NCBI RefSeq assembly: GCF_030758455.1
Contig: NZ_CP132353.1
Location: 2,170,001-2,234,000 of the forward strand
Length of the DNA: 64,000 nucleotides
Direction: 5' to 3'
Origin: Erwinia pyri
GTDB lineage: Bacteria; Pseudomonadota; Gammaproteobacteria; Enterobacterales; Enterobacteriaceae
The notes below the pieces were generated by a model, which worked only from the letters and a program-made list of their open reading frames with translations, made no database searches and was not told where the DNA came from. Below are positions 48,227 to 57,347 of this stretch, in pieces; positions within the stretch are counted from its first letter, which is position 1; each line of letters starts with the position of its first letter. The translations under genes and the position numbers were made by a program.

Positions 48227-50134
48227 ATGTCTCAACGCGACGATTACCGCGCCCTCCGTCTGGACTCTGTTTTCCAGAGCGCAGTCAGTGATTATGCCGT
48301 TTCAGAAACATCCCTTCCCGCAGAGATAAACCGTGTCGTTATTCCGGCCTCTGCGCAGGCGAGTGAAAGCGCACTCAGCGCGCCGGTCAGTGATACCTTC
48401 GCAGTCAGCGCAGTGGCTGCGGATGCCCCGGCAGCGCTGCGTCCTTACGAGCCCATTGCTGCTGATGGCGTGATTGCCGCCTGGGAAGCCGCCAAGCCCA
48501 TCCACCTGCGCGGTCAGGCAGTTGGCGAAGCAGGCTCTACCGTGACGCTCACTTTCAACGATCAAAGCTGGGTAAGTACGGTGAACAAGTGGGGCTACTG
48601 GAACGCCTCAATGCCGCCGGAGGTGCTGAAGGGTCTGCCTGATGGCAATTACAGCCTCAAGCTCACCATTACGGATAAGGCGGGCAACAGTCAGGATACT
48701 TCGGTTGACTTTGGCCTGTATGTGGACAAAACCATCAAGCCAACGGTGACGATCGATACGGTCAGTGGCGACAATGCGGTAAACTATGCAGAAAGTATTT
48801 ACGGGGTGGATATCAGCGGCACTTCCACCCATATGGCGAGCGGAAGCAAAATCACGCTGAAACTGGGTGCCATCAGCGTAATGACATCTGCCGCCAGCGA
48901 CGGGACCTGGACCGGGCATTTCTCTTCGCAACAGTTGCAGGAATTGCAGGATGGGGTTCACAGTCTGAGCGTCACCGCCGTCGATCCCAATGGCAAAACC
49001 AACACCGTGACGCATGAGCTGACGCTGATAACGCATCTAAGCAGCGTACCAAACATCTACTTTGACAAGGTGACTGATGATAACGTCATTAACCTGGTGG
49101 AAAGCCAGCACGATCTGCTGTTCAGCGGTTCGCTCTCTACCGTCACCGTGGGACAGGAGCTGATTCTTCAGGGGTGGGATGGCAAAGATCACTCCGCCAC
49201 TATTGATGCGCAGGGTCACTGGCAAGTGTTGATTACCGCTGCCGATATGCCGGGATTCACCCACAACGGAGAGATTCATGCCTGGTATCATGACGGCGCG
49301 AATAACTACACCGATACGACGCATGATCTGAAGATCGTCACTGGCTTTTTGCCGGTCTATTACGAGATGTCTATCGGTGGTGATATGACGCTCAATTATC
49401 AGGAAGCGCAGAAGGATTTAAGCTTCTTTATAGAAGGCTTGAACGAGCTGGAGATAAACGGCAAAACCTATCAGCCGGATCATGGCATGGTTACCTTACC
49501 GAGCGCAGATTTACTGGCGCTGGCAGAAGGCCCGGTCACTGCTCTCGCGCACCGTTGGGATGAGTACGGCAACAGCGATACGACTACGCTTACGGACTTC
49601 TTTAACGTGGCAACCCACAATTTGCCCACGCTGACGCTGAACACCCCTTTTGATGACCACGTGGTGGATGCTGACGACGTAAATACATGGCATCTGCTTC
49701 AGGGAACCTCAACGCACCTTGACCAGGGTACCACGGTGACTTTAACGCTGGGCGATCAAAGCTATAACGCCGCCGTTAAAGCCGATGGACGATGGGCTTT
49801 AACCATTCCTGCCGGCGCGCTTGCCCCACTGGATGATGGCGATTATGAGCTGAAGGTGACGGCACACGATAGTGCAGGTAACACCGCCTCTGCGGGTGAG
49901 ACTGTCACAGTGGCATCCCATCTGAACGCACTTAATATGGATGCGTTGCTGGACTTCTACTCTCCTGCCGCGGCGCAAGATGAGACTTCAACCGGAGCGG
50001 TTTCCATTGCGCAGAGTGAGGTTGTCGCGACCCCTTCCCACGTTGCGGCAGCCCCGATTGACAGCAATCTGGTTAGCGATGCGCCTTACACGCTGGCTGA
50101 TCACCTGTTGCAGCATAACGCCGTGCTGGTGTAA
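48227..50134 (+). CDS. Ig-like repeat (Bap-type) protein, probable adhesin
   Basis: 635 residues with no N-terminal signal peptide. After a Ser/Ala-rich start (1-75) there are about five bacterial Ig-like units: roughly 78-170, 172-270, 272-370, a divergent one 372-460, and 465-565. They are recognised by recurring GTSTHxxxGxxxTLxLG, DGxWT and LxDGxYxLxVTAxDxxGN patterns. The tail (566-635) ends in a hydrophobic YTLADHLLQHNAVLV. Lack of a Sec signal plus Ig arrays and a hydrophobic C-terminus fit a type I secreted surface protein, but no secretion genes adjoin. It is much shorter than BapA-type adhesins and may be a reduced form. Confidence 0.75.
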   Translation: MSQRDDYRALRLDSVFQSAVSDYAVSETSLPAEINRVVIPASAQASESALSAPVSDTFAVSAVAADAPAALRPYEPIAADGVIAAWEAAKPIHLRGQAVGEAGSTVTLTFNDQSWVSTVNKWGYWNASMPPEVLKGLPDGNYSLKLTITDKAGNSQDTSVDFGLYVDKTIKPTVTIDTVSGDNAVNYAESIYGVDISGTSTHMASGSKITLKLGAISVMTSAASDGTWTGHFSSQQLQELQDGVHSLSVTAVDPNGKTNTVTHELTLITHLSSVPNIYFDKVTDDNVINLVESQHDLLFSGSLSTVTVGQELILQGWDGKDHSATIDAQGHWQVLITAADMPGFTHNGEIHAWYHDGANNYTDTTHDLKIVTGFLPVYYEMSIGGDMTLNYQEAQKDLSFFIEGLNELEINGKTYQPDHGMVTLPSADLLALAEGPVTALAHRWDEYGNSDTTTLTDFFNVATHNLPTLTLNTPFDDHVVDADDVNTWHLLQGTSTHLDQGTTVTLTLGDQSYNAAVKADGRWALTIPAGALAPLDDGDYELKVTAHDSAGNTASAGETVTVASHLNALNMDALLDFYSPAAAQDETSTGAVSIAQSEVVATPSHVAAAPIDSNLVSDAPYTLADHLLQHNAVLV

Positions 50135-50158
50135 ACCCGCCAGCTTTCCCCTCTGACA

Positions 50159-50181
50159 AGCCAGCCCGCAGTGGGCTGGCT
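50159..50181 (+). terminator. hairpin after the Ig-repeat gene
   Basis: AGCCAGCCC (50159-50167) pairs with GGGCTGGCT (50173-50181), loop GCAGT. The stem is strong but no T run follows. Confidence 0.6.
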
Positions 50182-50587
50182 GAAGTCATAAAGACGACTT
50201 AGCATAATAATAAGAACACCTCCAGGAAGCATAAATACAATTAACCATTCATTTTTGCATCAATAGCCGCAACGACGCAGTTATTCCGTTTTTTTAATAA
50301 CGTCTGCTTACGCAATAATTAAAAGGTTTAATTCAAATATATCTTTCACTCTACAGAATTTAAGATAAATCTGTATGATTACTGCTCTACTGTTATTATT
50401 AACAGTAAAATAACGCCTAAATAATTTGAGGGGAAATCATTATTTTTTATTAAAAAATATGATATTAATCAATTATTTATATAATTTACCCTTAATAATA
50501 AAAGAATGACATAAATTATTTTGTGGTATTTATTTCACAAATGTCAGGAAGCGTATTAAGCTTTAGACACTTTATTAGGAGGAGAAA
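50182..50587. other. strongly AT-rich regulatory region
   Basis: About 400 bases, much richer in A/T than the flanking genes, with no gene. It leads into the YmgB-like gene at 50588 (ribosome site AGGAGGAG). The composition suits H-NS-type silencing and temperature- or stress-dependent expression. Confidence 0.5.
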
Positions 50588-50905
50588 ATGTCTGATTCTG
50601 ACGATTATGATAAAATCCATATTCTTCTCGGCGAAGCTACCATGAGCCTGATTGATAGCCGCAAAGAGGTCAGCAGTGAAAGCCTGTCAATTCAGCTTAA
50701 ACAAATGGCTGCAGAAGAAAGTGACGACCTGCGGGTGATAGAAATATGGAAAGCCAGAAAATGGCTGCTACAACATTCAGTTCAGTTTACGGCAGGACGT
50801 AACGGCGGGTACGCTTCACCTCTTCGCCTGCGTGAAAACCAGAGCAGGCTGCAGGATTTTTATCACCTGCCCTCTTCTAATGACGCCAAGAAGCAGAGTT
50901 CCTGA
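50588..50905 (+). CDS. YcgZ/YmgB(AriR)-family small regulatory protein
   Basis: 105 residues. The core (residues about 8-65: ILLGEATMSLIDSRKEVSSESLSIQLKQMAAEESDDLRVIEIWKARKWL) has the family's layout: a GEA-type start helix, a 'ren/ses' turn, then a second and third helix with an acidic spacer. In E. coli, YcgZ/YmgA/YmgB (AriR) act through the Rcs system and biofilm control downstream of BluR/BluF. Three more members lie near bluF at 58562-59602, about 8 kb away. Its C-terminal tail (66-105) is longer than usual. Assignment rests on pattern and context only. Confidence 0.68.
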   Translation: MSDSDDYDKIHILLGEATMSLIDSRKEVSSESLSIQLKQMAAEESDDLRVIEIWKARKWLLQHSVQFTAGRNGGYASPLRLRENQSRLQDFYHLPSSNDAKKQSS

Positions 50906-51013
50906 CTCAGTTACAACAGTGAAAAGCGGCACACCCTGCTGTGGTTTTCAGCCAGATAGCTGTTCTGGCTGAAAACAGGCGGTTAACAACAGCGGCGCAA
51001 AAAGTAACTCACT

Positions 51014-51832
51014 TCATCCCTCTCTTTTCAGAATCGGGGAAAGCGCCTCCAGCAGAGGAACGGGAGAAGCAGCCTCCTCCTGCCCTTTCCAGCGATGCTG
51101 AAACTCGGCAATTTCAATCCCTACGAAACGTTGAGTCGCTATGACTTCGCAGCACTCTTTCAGTTCTGCCAGAGTCAGCCCCCCGTCGATAACATAATCT
51201 GTAGGGACGATCCCTGGTTCCAGCACGTCGCAGTCAAGGTGAACATAGAGTGCGCGTCCGGCAATCGCTTGTTGAAGGCGCTCTGCCAATCCTTCCCCCG
51301 GTTTTATGCAGGTAATGTTATGTCGGGCTATAAGGAGAGATTCCGAAGGGTCGATATCACGTTGTCCCACTAACACTATCTGCTCAGGCTTGAGGCCACT
51401 TCCAAGCCCGGGATCCCACAGTCCCAGCGGCCCCGCCAGCGCCATGCCTCCCAGATAGCCTGATGCCGAAACCTCTGGCGTATTCAGATCGGCGTGTGCA
51501 TCAAACCAGACCACACAGATATCAGGATGATATTTTGCCACAACAGGTAAGGTCGAGAGCGATACGACACAGCGCCCGGTTGCGGCCACAGAGATCGCTT
51601 CACTACGAAAAACCTCTTCAAAACGATGCTGCATCGCCCGGAGACCAGACATTGCGGCATCCAGCTCTTCCTGCCAACTACTGTTGAGTGCCGGTTCCGG
51701 TGTACCGATAATCACAGGGCTGATGCCGCTCTGGCGAGCCAGCGCCTCGCCAATAGCTTTCGATCCCGGCATGGCAAGATCGTTCGGATCCCCGGCCCTG
51801 CCACAAAAAACGGTGTAAGCAACTTCATTCAC
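51014..51832 (-). CDS. arginase/agmatinase-fold protein with altered metal site
   Basis: 272 residues of the ureohydrolase fold. Two of the three manganese motifs are present: FDAHADLNTPE (residues 110-120) and HLDCDVLEPG (198-207, with Glu for the usual Asp before Pro). The first motif, GGDHS in the family, reads TGRCV at 85-89, so both the Asp and the metal-binding His are lost. Activity as a normal binuclear ureohydrolase is therefore doubtful; a one-metal enzyme or a non-catalytic protein is possible. The C-terminal IEIAEFQHRW replaces the usual D(v/i)xE(v/f)NP segment. Confidence 0.78.
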   Translation of the reverse strand: MNEVAYTVFCGRAGDPNDLAMPGSKAIGEALARQSGISPVIIGTPEPALNSSWQEELDAAMSGLRAMQHRFEEVFRSEAISVAATGRCVVSLSTLPVVAKYHPDICVVWFDAHADLNTPEVSASGYLGGMALAGPLGLWDPGLGSGLKPEQIVLVGQRDIDPSESLLIARHNITCIKPGEGLAERLQQAIAGRALYVHLDCDVLEPGIVPTDYVIDGGLTLAELKECCEVIATQRFVGIEIAEFQHRWKGQEEAASPVPLLEALSPILKREG

Positions 51833-51910
51833 AGACGTTCCCTCCTGATTTTCAATGCTTTTTGATAATTAAGTGCCTGTTAATAGTAGCGCTGTCGAGG
51901 CGTGACGATA

Positions 51911-51939
51911 ATAAAAATGCCCCCCTGATGGCGGGCATT
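51911..51939 (-). terminator. terminator of the TonB receptor operon
   Basis: AATGCCC (51916-51922) pairs with GGGCATT (51933-51939); on the minus strand a T-rich run (TTTTTAT) follows. It lies 39 bases after the binding-protein stop. Confidence 0.72.
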
Positions 51940-51977
51940 ATCAGAAAAGAAGAGAAAACCTGGCTGCAGCTGATGAA

Positions 51978-53117
51978 TTAACCGGGATGCATAAACCAGG
52001 TACCGCTATAAGGAACTGGCAAGTAATCCCGGAAAATCTGTTGCAGAGTCTGCTCAGGTTGCAGATCGGCAAAGAGATCAGGATAGAGGGTTTTTGCCAT
52101 GAATTCGGTAGCGGCAATGTGCCAGGGACTGAGATAGAAGTTCATCCAGATAACCGAGGCGTGCCCGTTAGTTAACGCCTTCAGTTCGCGTAATCCGCGC
52201 TGTTTTTGCGTCATCTCTGTAAAACTGCGCTTTACGGCCTCCGCTTCTACCGCAGGCCCCAGCTTCAGCACGCTATGGGCCGTATTATCCCCGGCACCGG
52301 TCGCAATGTAGTAATCTGGCTGGGCGGCAATCACCTTCTCTTCACTCAGTCGCCCAAACACCCCCTGAACCGTGTTGGCAGCGATGTTATTGCCCCCAGC
52401 AGCCGCAAGCAATTCGCCAAGACTCCCCTTAACTGCGGTAACGCAGCACTCATTTCTTCTGCCAAGATGAAGCTGAAGTAATACGCTGGGTTTGTGCCCT
52501 TTATAACTGGCCAGGCGCGTCTGAATAACGTCAAGGTGAGCGCGATAAAAATGATTGAAAGCCTCTGCACGGGCAGTCTGATTGAGTACTTCGCCCAGGA
52601 TCGAAACGCTGCGAGGGGTGTTCTTCAGCAGATGAACGCGAAGATCCACCTTCACCACCGGAATATGTGCCGCTTTCAACATCGCCGCTAAACGTAAGTC
52701 ACCGTCATCATACCTTGCCAGACTCGGCAGAATAACCACATCCGGCTTCAGCGCCAGCACCTGCTCGGGATCCATATTATTGCTTCCCCCTAAACCCAGC
52801 GAAGGGATCCTGAGCATTTGGGGAAACTTGCGGGCGAAAATTCCCCACATCTGGCTGTCATATTTTTTCAGATCCAGCGGCCAGCCAATAATATGTTGAA
52901 AAGGATTGCCAGGCTCCAGCATCGCCAGGGTATAGAGCATCCGGCTTTCGCCCAGCACAATACGCTGCGGATTATCGGGAATTTCTACCTTTGTACCGTC
53001 AATGTCTGTCACCGTTTTAGCCATCACAGCGGGAGAACACGCCAGATAAAGCGGTGCGGTAACGCCGATCAGCATGGCAGTAAGCCAGCTCAACCGACGG
53101 GTATTGTTCAGCTTCAT
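51978..53117 (-). CDS. periplasmic iron-complex binding protein (FecB/BtuF type)
   Basis: 379 residues with a signal peptide ending near SPAVMAKT. The Peripla_BP_2 pattern is clear: VTDIDGTKVEIPDNPQRIVLGESRMLYTLAML, then MDPEQVLALKPDVVILPSLARYDD and a C-terminal lobe with QPDYYIATG. It starts 4 bases after the TonB receptor stop. It should bind an iron chelate or similar metal complex taken up by that receptor. No permease or ATPase follows, so the inner-membrane transporter must be encoded elsewhere. ATG 53117 is preferred to the TTG at 53132, which lies inside the receptor gene. Confidence 0.87.
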   Translation of the reverse strand: MKLNNTRRLSWLTAMLIGVTAPLYLACSPAVMAKTVTDIDGTKVEIPDNPQRIVLGESRMLYTLAMLEPGNPFQHIIGWPLDLKKYDSQMWGIFARKFPQMLRIPSLGLGGSNNMDPEQVLALKPDVVILPSLARYDDGDLRLAAMLKAAHIPVVKVDLRVHLLKNTPRSVSILGEVLNQTARAEAFNHFYRAHLDVIQTRLASYKGHKPSVLLQLHLGRRNECCVTAVKGSLGELLAAAGGNNIAANTVQGVFGRLSEEKVIAAQPDYYIATGAGDNTAHSVLKLGPAVEAEAVKRSFTEMTQKQRGLRELKALTNGHASVIWMNFYLSPWHIAATEFMAKTLYPDLFADLQPEQTLQQIFRDYLPVPYSGTWFMHPG

Positions 53118-53121
53118 GGGA

Positions 53122-55251
53122 TCAGAACTCAACGCTGGCCTCGACCATCAGATTACGGGTTTCCCCTTCACGCACGCGCAGATTACCGCCGCTTGAGGTG
53201 TAATAGTGTTTATTAAACAGGTTATTAAGATTTAATTTCAGCTGCGTTTTCTCGCCAAAAAGGCGGTTGTTCCACATGATAAAACTGTCAGCTACAACAT
53301 AATCCGGCAGGGTGAAGCTGTTTTCAGGATCGCCTGCCCGTGTGCCAACATAGCGTGCGCCGCCACCAACGCGGAAGTCGCCTGGAAGGCCCCGGATAGT
53401 GAGGTCGTGGCTGAGATAGAGGGCACCGGCATGACGCGGCGCGTTCTGCAGTCGATTCCCATTATTGGCACTGTTTTGGCCATCATCCACAATCCCGGCA
53501 TTGTCATAACTGTAATTTGCGCTCAGATCCCACCCCGGAAGCACTTCACCGTTCAGCTCGAACTCGACGCCGCTGGAGCGCGCCTTATCAATCGCTCTGG
53601 TTTCGCCGTTGATGCTGAGCGACATGTCGCGTTCATCAATGCGATAGAGCGCAATGCTGGCAAACAGGCGAGGGGAAATTTGCCATTTACTGCCCACTTC
53701 CCATGTAGTGCCCTGTTCTGGCTTCCCCACATCCCCGTCATCGTTCACCTCAGCAGAGGGCGTAAAGGATTTACTGACGCTGCTGTAGAGGCTCACTTCA
53801 GGCGTCAGCTTGTAGATCACGCCAGCCTGTGGCAGAAATTTATTACCTTCATCATCCAGCGTCCCGATGACCGGATCAAAACCTCTGGAGGCGCGCTGTT
53901 CATAATGCTGATAGCGCCCTCCGGCCACCACTATCCACTTCCGGGTGAGGGAGATACTGTCTTTAACGTAAACCGAACGGCTGTGAATACGGTTGAGCAG
54001 ATTGCCGTTCGCGGTTTTTTCGGTACTACTGTCGGTAACCGGGGAGAGTATGTCGTATTGCGGGGTATAGAGGTTAAAGTCACTATTGGCTTTGCCCTGA
54101 TACTGATGAGCACGGTAAGTCTGGATCATCTCATAATCACTCCCGGCGACGATATTGTGCGCCATTCCCGCTATTTCAGGCGTGCCGGTCACATCCCAGG
54201 AGAGATATTTAGTTTTATGGTTAAAGCCACGGTTGGCATCCGCGCGGCGGGTTACCGCGCCGGTTTGACTGTTCACCGCAGTCACCCGGACCTCATTATT
54301 ACTGTACTGGCGCTGATTCATACCCAGCGTCAGGCGGGTGATCCACTCATCACTGAACTGCCAGTCGTAGTGCGCATTAAGGGTCTTATTGTGGCCCCAG
54401 GCGTGATTGGCTTTGTCATCCAGACGATCTTTATAGCCAATGCTGACTGGCTTACCATCAATAAAGGCCGTGCCGCGATCGTAAGGGATATCATAGCGAT
54501 AATCTTCATAGCTGATGAGGAAACTGGCCTGCTCGCCATACCATTGCAGCGAGGGAGCAATCAGCGTGTGTTTATCGCTGCCGAAACTGCGCCAGTAATC
54601 CTGATTTTGTTTTTCCGCAATCAGACGGAAAGCAAAGCCATTGCCAAGCGGGCCGGTCACATCAATCGTCCCGGCACCTCCCCCTTCGCTGGCGTAGCGT
54701 CCACTGACTTTACTCTGCCACGCATAGCGTGGCTTTTTACTGACCACATTGATAATGCCGCCGGGATTCTGAATGCCATACAACAACGAGGCGGAGCCCT
54801 TCAGCACCTCCACCCGTTCAGTGGTGGCATCAAAATTCAACCCCTGGCTGCTGCGCACGCCATCACGGTAAACCGATCCATCAGAGTTAGAACCGAATCC
54901 GCGACGGACAAATCCATCTTCTGTACCAGCCAGCGTATTGCCTTCTGTTACGCCACTGACAAAGCGCATCGCGTCCGAGAGGCTGCTGGCCTGGTAATCT
55001 TCCAGCTGCTGCTGAGTGACCACGCTGACCGACTGCGCTTCAGCCAGCCCCGATGTGGCGGTTTTGCTGGCAACAGAACTGCTGCTGGCGCTGTAACCCG
55101 AATCACTATTTTCCTGCGCAGAAACGGTCAGTGTGGAGGCGTCGTCAGCAGCAAAAACCATTGCAGGCGTAAAAATCATCACGCCATAAACTGCGGTAAT
55201 CAAAGCCGGACGAGGAGTGTGATTGAGCACCAAAGGAAGACCACTATTCAT
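53122..55251 (-). CDS. TonB-dependent siderophore receptor
   Basis: 709 residues, outer-membrane beta barrel. Signal peptide up to VMIFTPAMVFAA; a TonB-box-like DASTLTVSA follows; the plug domain is about residues 60-180 (SVSVVTQQQLEDYQASSLSDAMRFVSGV, GFGSNSDGSVYRDGVRSSQG, VEVLKGSASLLYGIQNPGGIINVVSKKP, the last typical of siderophore receptors); then a 22-strand-type barrel ending in the terminal aromatic Phe (SVEF). The ligand is a ferric siderophore of unknown kind. ATG 55251 is chosen for the signal peptide. A Fur-like box lies upstream and the binding-protein gene follows in the operon. Confidence 0.93.
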   Translation of the reverse strand: MNSGLPLVLNHTPRPALITAVYGVMIFTPAMVFAADDASTLTVSAQENSDSGYSASSSSVASKTATSGLAEAQSVSVVTQQQLEDYQASSLSDAMRFVSGVTEGNTLAGTEDGFVRRGFGSNSDGSVYRDGVRSSQGLNFDATTERVEVLKGSASLLYGIQNPGGIINVVSKKPRYAWQSKVSGRYASEGGGAGTIDVTGPLGNGFAFRLIAEKQNQDYWRSFGSDKHTLIAPSLQWYGEQASFLISYEDYRYDIPYDRGTAFIDGKPVSIGYKDRLDDKANHAWGHNKTLNAHYDWQFSDEWITRLTLGMNQRQYSNNEVRVTAVNSQTGAVTRRADANRGFNHKTKYLSWDVTGTPEIAGMAHNIVAGSDYEMIQTYRAHQYQGKANSDFNLYTPQYDILSPVTDSSTEKTANGNLLNRIHSRSVYVKDSISLTRKWIVVAGGRYQHYEQRASRGFDPVIGTLDDEGNKFLPQAGVIYKLTPEVSLYSSVSKSFTPSAEVNDDGDVGKPEQGTTWEVGSKWQISPRLFASIALYRIDERDMSLSINGETRAIDKARSSGVEFELNGEVLPGWDLSANYSYDNAGIVDDGQNSANNGNRLQNAPRHAGALYLSHDLTIRGLPGDFRVGGGARYVGTRAGDPENSFTLPDYVVADSFIMWNNRLFGEKTQLKLNLNNLFNKHYYTSSGGNLRVREGETRNLMVEASVEF

Positions 55252-55669
55252 TTTAATAAAACCTGGCATTAATTTTAGTGAATGCTTTGTCGGGAAGATA
55301 AACGCAGCCTTCCCAATACCGGACCCGGTTTGTGACTGACCGGTTCTCTGGCAACAGTAACTTACCCTGCTCAGGGGCAGAATTGAGCCAGACAAATGTA
55401 ATTGAGAATCAATCAAACTCTGGCGATGTAGTAGTAAATGATTTACTCTGCTTGCGGCACTACAGCGGAAATCGAACTTAACCCATTTCCCGTTAACAAA
55501 TAAAAACTTATAATACAATGACATAATCGGAGTATTTTGCCGTAACGGATAAAGAACGCCGGGCATTTTTACCACACTCCAGGCAGATAAAAGTTTGCTA
55601 AGCCTGATTTACTCACTACAAAAGAGTTGTGGCTTTGACAACAACAACCTCCGGACAGATAAGCGGTCA
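55252..55669. other. divergent promoter region of the receptor and RpiR genes
   Basis: 418 bases without a supported gene. It contains the Fur-like site at 55398-55416. Frames open on both sides of it lack ribosome sites. Confidence 0.45.
55398..55416. promoter_or_regulatory. Fur-type box
   Basis: GTAATTGAGAATCAATCAA matches the 19-bp Fur consensus at 11 positions, including the central GA-AATCA core. It lies about 150 bases upstream of the TonB receptor start, so iron repression is likely. Confidence 0.55.
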
Positions 55670-56563
55670 ATGATGGTGGCAGGCAATAAACTAAATAAAC
55701 GGGTAGATCTATTTGGCGAACGTTACCGTGCGCGCGCATCTGCCCTCTCCCCGCTGTTACAGTCGGTCGTCCGTTATATCCATGAGAATCGTGAGATCTT
55801 TATGGAAGCAACGGCCCTTGATATCGCTGAGGCAACCAACAGTTCGGATGCGACGGTCATTCGCGCGGTTCAGGCATTAGGGTTTACCGGACTGCGGGAG
55901 GTAAAACAGACGCTTGAAGCCTGGTTTGGCCCGGCACAAAAATCGGATGAGAAAATCATTGCTACCGTCAGTGAGTTGGCCAGCGACGTCAACTCGGGGA
56001 TCGATTTTGTGCTGGAGGGACACAAACGCGCCTGCGATGCGCTCTCTGGGCCGCATAACCGAGAAGCGATCTCTGCAGCTGTTGCCTTACTGACGGAAGC
56101 GAATCAGGTCGCGCTTTTTGGCATTAACGCCTCTGGTATTCTGGCAGAATACAGCCGCCGGTTATTCTCGCGGATTGGTTTCCCCGCTATAGTGCTGAAC
56201 CGTTCAGGCGTGGCGCTGGCAGAGCAGCTGATTGGGTTACAACGCGGTAATGTGCTGATTATGATGGCGCAGAACTCAGCGCACCGGGAGGGTGTTCTGA
56301 CCCTGAAAGAGGCAAAAAGGTTGGGTATTCCGGTTATCTTACTTACTGATGCCACAGACTCTTACTTCAGCAAAGAGGCGGATGTGGTGATTAAGGTTCC
56401 CCGCGGGGGTGAAAAAGGTCGCATGCCCCTGCATGGTACCGTACTGGTTTGCCTGGAGATGCTGATACTATCGGTAGCATCAGCCACGTCGGGGCGAACA
56501 GTAAAAACCATGAGGCGGATCCAGGAGCTTTCCCGGGGACTGAAAACCTCGCCCAAGAGCTGA
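55670..56563 (+). CDS. RpiR/MurR-family transcriptional regulator
   Basis: 297 residues. The N-terminal RpiR helix-turn-helix (residues about 20-85: SPLLQSVVRYIHENREIFMEATALDIAEATNSSDATVIRAVQALGFTGL) is followed by an SIS sugar-phosphate-binding domain (about 125-260: QVALFGINASGILAEYSRRLFSRIGF and GNVLIMMAQNSAHREGVLTLKEAKRLGIPVILLTD). Such regulators sense phosphorylated sugars or amino sugars. Divergent from the TonB receptor; whether it controls it is unknown. The start is not certain: two adjacent ATGs (55670, 55673) with a weak ribosome site. Confidence 0.87.
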   Translation: MMVAGNKLNKRVDLFGERYRARASALSPLLQSVVRYIHENREIFMEATALDIAEATNSSDATVIRAVQALGFTGLREVKQTLEAWFGPAQKSDEKIIATVSELASDVNSGIDFVLEGHKRACDALSGPHNREAISAAVALLTEANQVALFGINASGILAEYSRRLFSRIGFPAIVLNRSGVALAEQLIGLQRGNVLIMMAQNSAHREGVLTLKEAKRLGIPVILLTDATDSYFSKEADVVIKVPRGGEKGRMPLHGTVLVCLEMLILSVASATSGRTVKTMRRIQELSRGLKTSPKS

Positions 56564-56643
56564 AATGAGTAGTTCAGGCAAGGCCAGTCGTTTTCCAGCC
56601 ATTGTGCACAGACAAAATGGGCAGCAGTTTTGTCCTGGCTTAG

Positions 56644-57048
56644 TTAACTGGGAAAATATTTAACTTTACCCGCAATGCCACCCACGCCACCATCTTTTGG
56701 ATGACTGAGGCCATTACTGACATTCACCGAAGGGAAATCAAACGGCGAGACGCCTTCAAGACAGGCGGCATTGACGCCATAGATCTCAGGATTAGAGCGC
56801 CGCTGGTGGAAAGTATAAATCCCACACTCTGAACAGAAGTAATGCGCCACTTCCCCACTGTTGAACCGGTACTGCGTAAGCTTCTCCTGCCCTTTAACCA
56901 CTTCTATTCTGTTGGCAGAGACCATAACCGCGCCACGCATATCACAAAATGAACAGTTGCAGCGGGTGGCCGTGTTAAGCCCATCTGTAAGTTCAACGTT
57001 AAAAACTACCGCGCCACAATGACATTGTGCAGATCTGCTATCAGCCAT
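56644..57048 (-). CDS. GFA-family zinc protein
   Basis: 134 residues of the GFA (glutathione-dependent formaldehyde-activating) fold. Zinc cysteines are complete: Cys9 and Cys11 (CHCGAV), Cys30, 32 and 35 (CNCSFC), Cys72 and 75 (FCSECGIYTFH). Family members bind glutathione adducts such as S-hydroxymethylglutathione; a specific reaction is not proven for most. Divergent from nothing on the right; stands alone. Confidence 0.9.
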   Translation of the reverse strand: MADSRSAQCHCGAVVFNVELTDGLNTATRCNCSFCDMRGAVMVSANRIEVVKGQEKLTQYRFNSGEVAHYFCSECGIYTFHQRRSNPEIYGVNAACLEGVSPFDFPSVNVSNGLSHPKDGGVGGIAGKVKYFPS

Positions 57049-57280
57049 GGAAATCTCCCGTTTAATTTATAATGCGTAAAGGCATTTTAGCCTGGGAATC
57101 GGTTCAGGCGCGCGAGATTAGCGGTTAATTATGACAATATCATGTTCAGACGGACAGGATGACGCTCTGGTAAGCCTGAAAAGAGCCGGCTTGCGTGTCT
57201 GAAAGCCGTTCTGAATGGCTTGAGGAAAAGAGAGAACAGCAATAAAAGGTGATTTGTACGGCGCGGTAAAAATATAAAAG
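57049..57280. other. gap, no gene
   Basis: Left part of a 434-base gene-free stretch between the GFA and XRE genes. Nothing recognised apart from the probable GFA promoter next to 57048. Confidence 0.4.
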
Positions 57281-57347
57281 GCGTCAGCAAAGATTTTTTG
57301 GCTCTGCCAGAGCGGCGATATTCAGCCGGTCAAAATCGTGCTGACGC
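57281..57347. ncRNA. cloverleaf-like structured element, strand uncertain
   Basis: GCGTCAGCA (57281-57289) pairs with TGCTGACGC (57339-57347), then GATTTT (57292-57297) with AAAATC (57332-57337). Inside, GCTCT-GCC-AGAGC (57301-57313) and GGC/GCC (57314-57316 with 57325-57327) form two smaller stems. The element is 67 bases in a gene-free stretch. It is not a tRNA (wrong lengths, no anticodon arm). It could be a small RNA, a leader, or an intergenic palindromic repeat. Confidence 0.45.

Noticed and set aside
53407..55272. 621-codon open frame on the plus strand
   Set aside because: It is fully antisense to the TonB receptor, follows that gene's codon pattern and matches no protein family.
57281..57347. 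tRNA gene in the cloverleaf-like element
   Set aside because: The acceptor-like stem is 9 bp, no anticodon loop or TTC motif is present, and no CCA-type end is seen.
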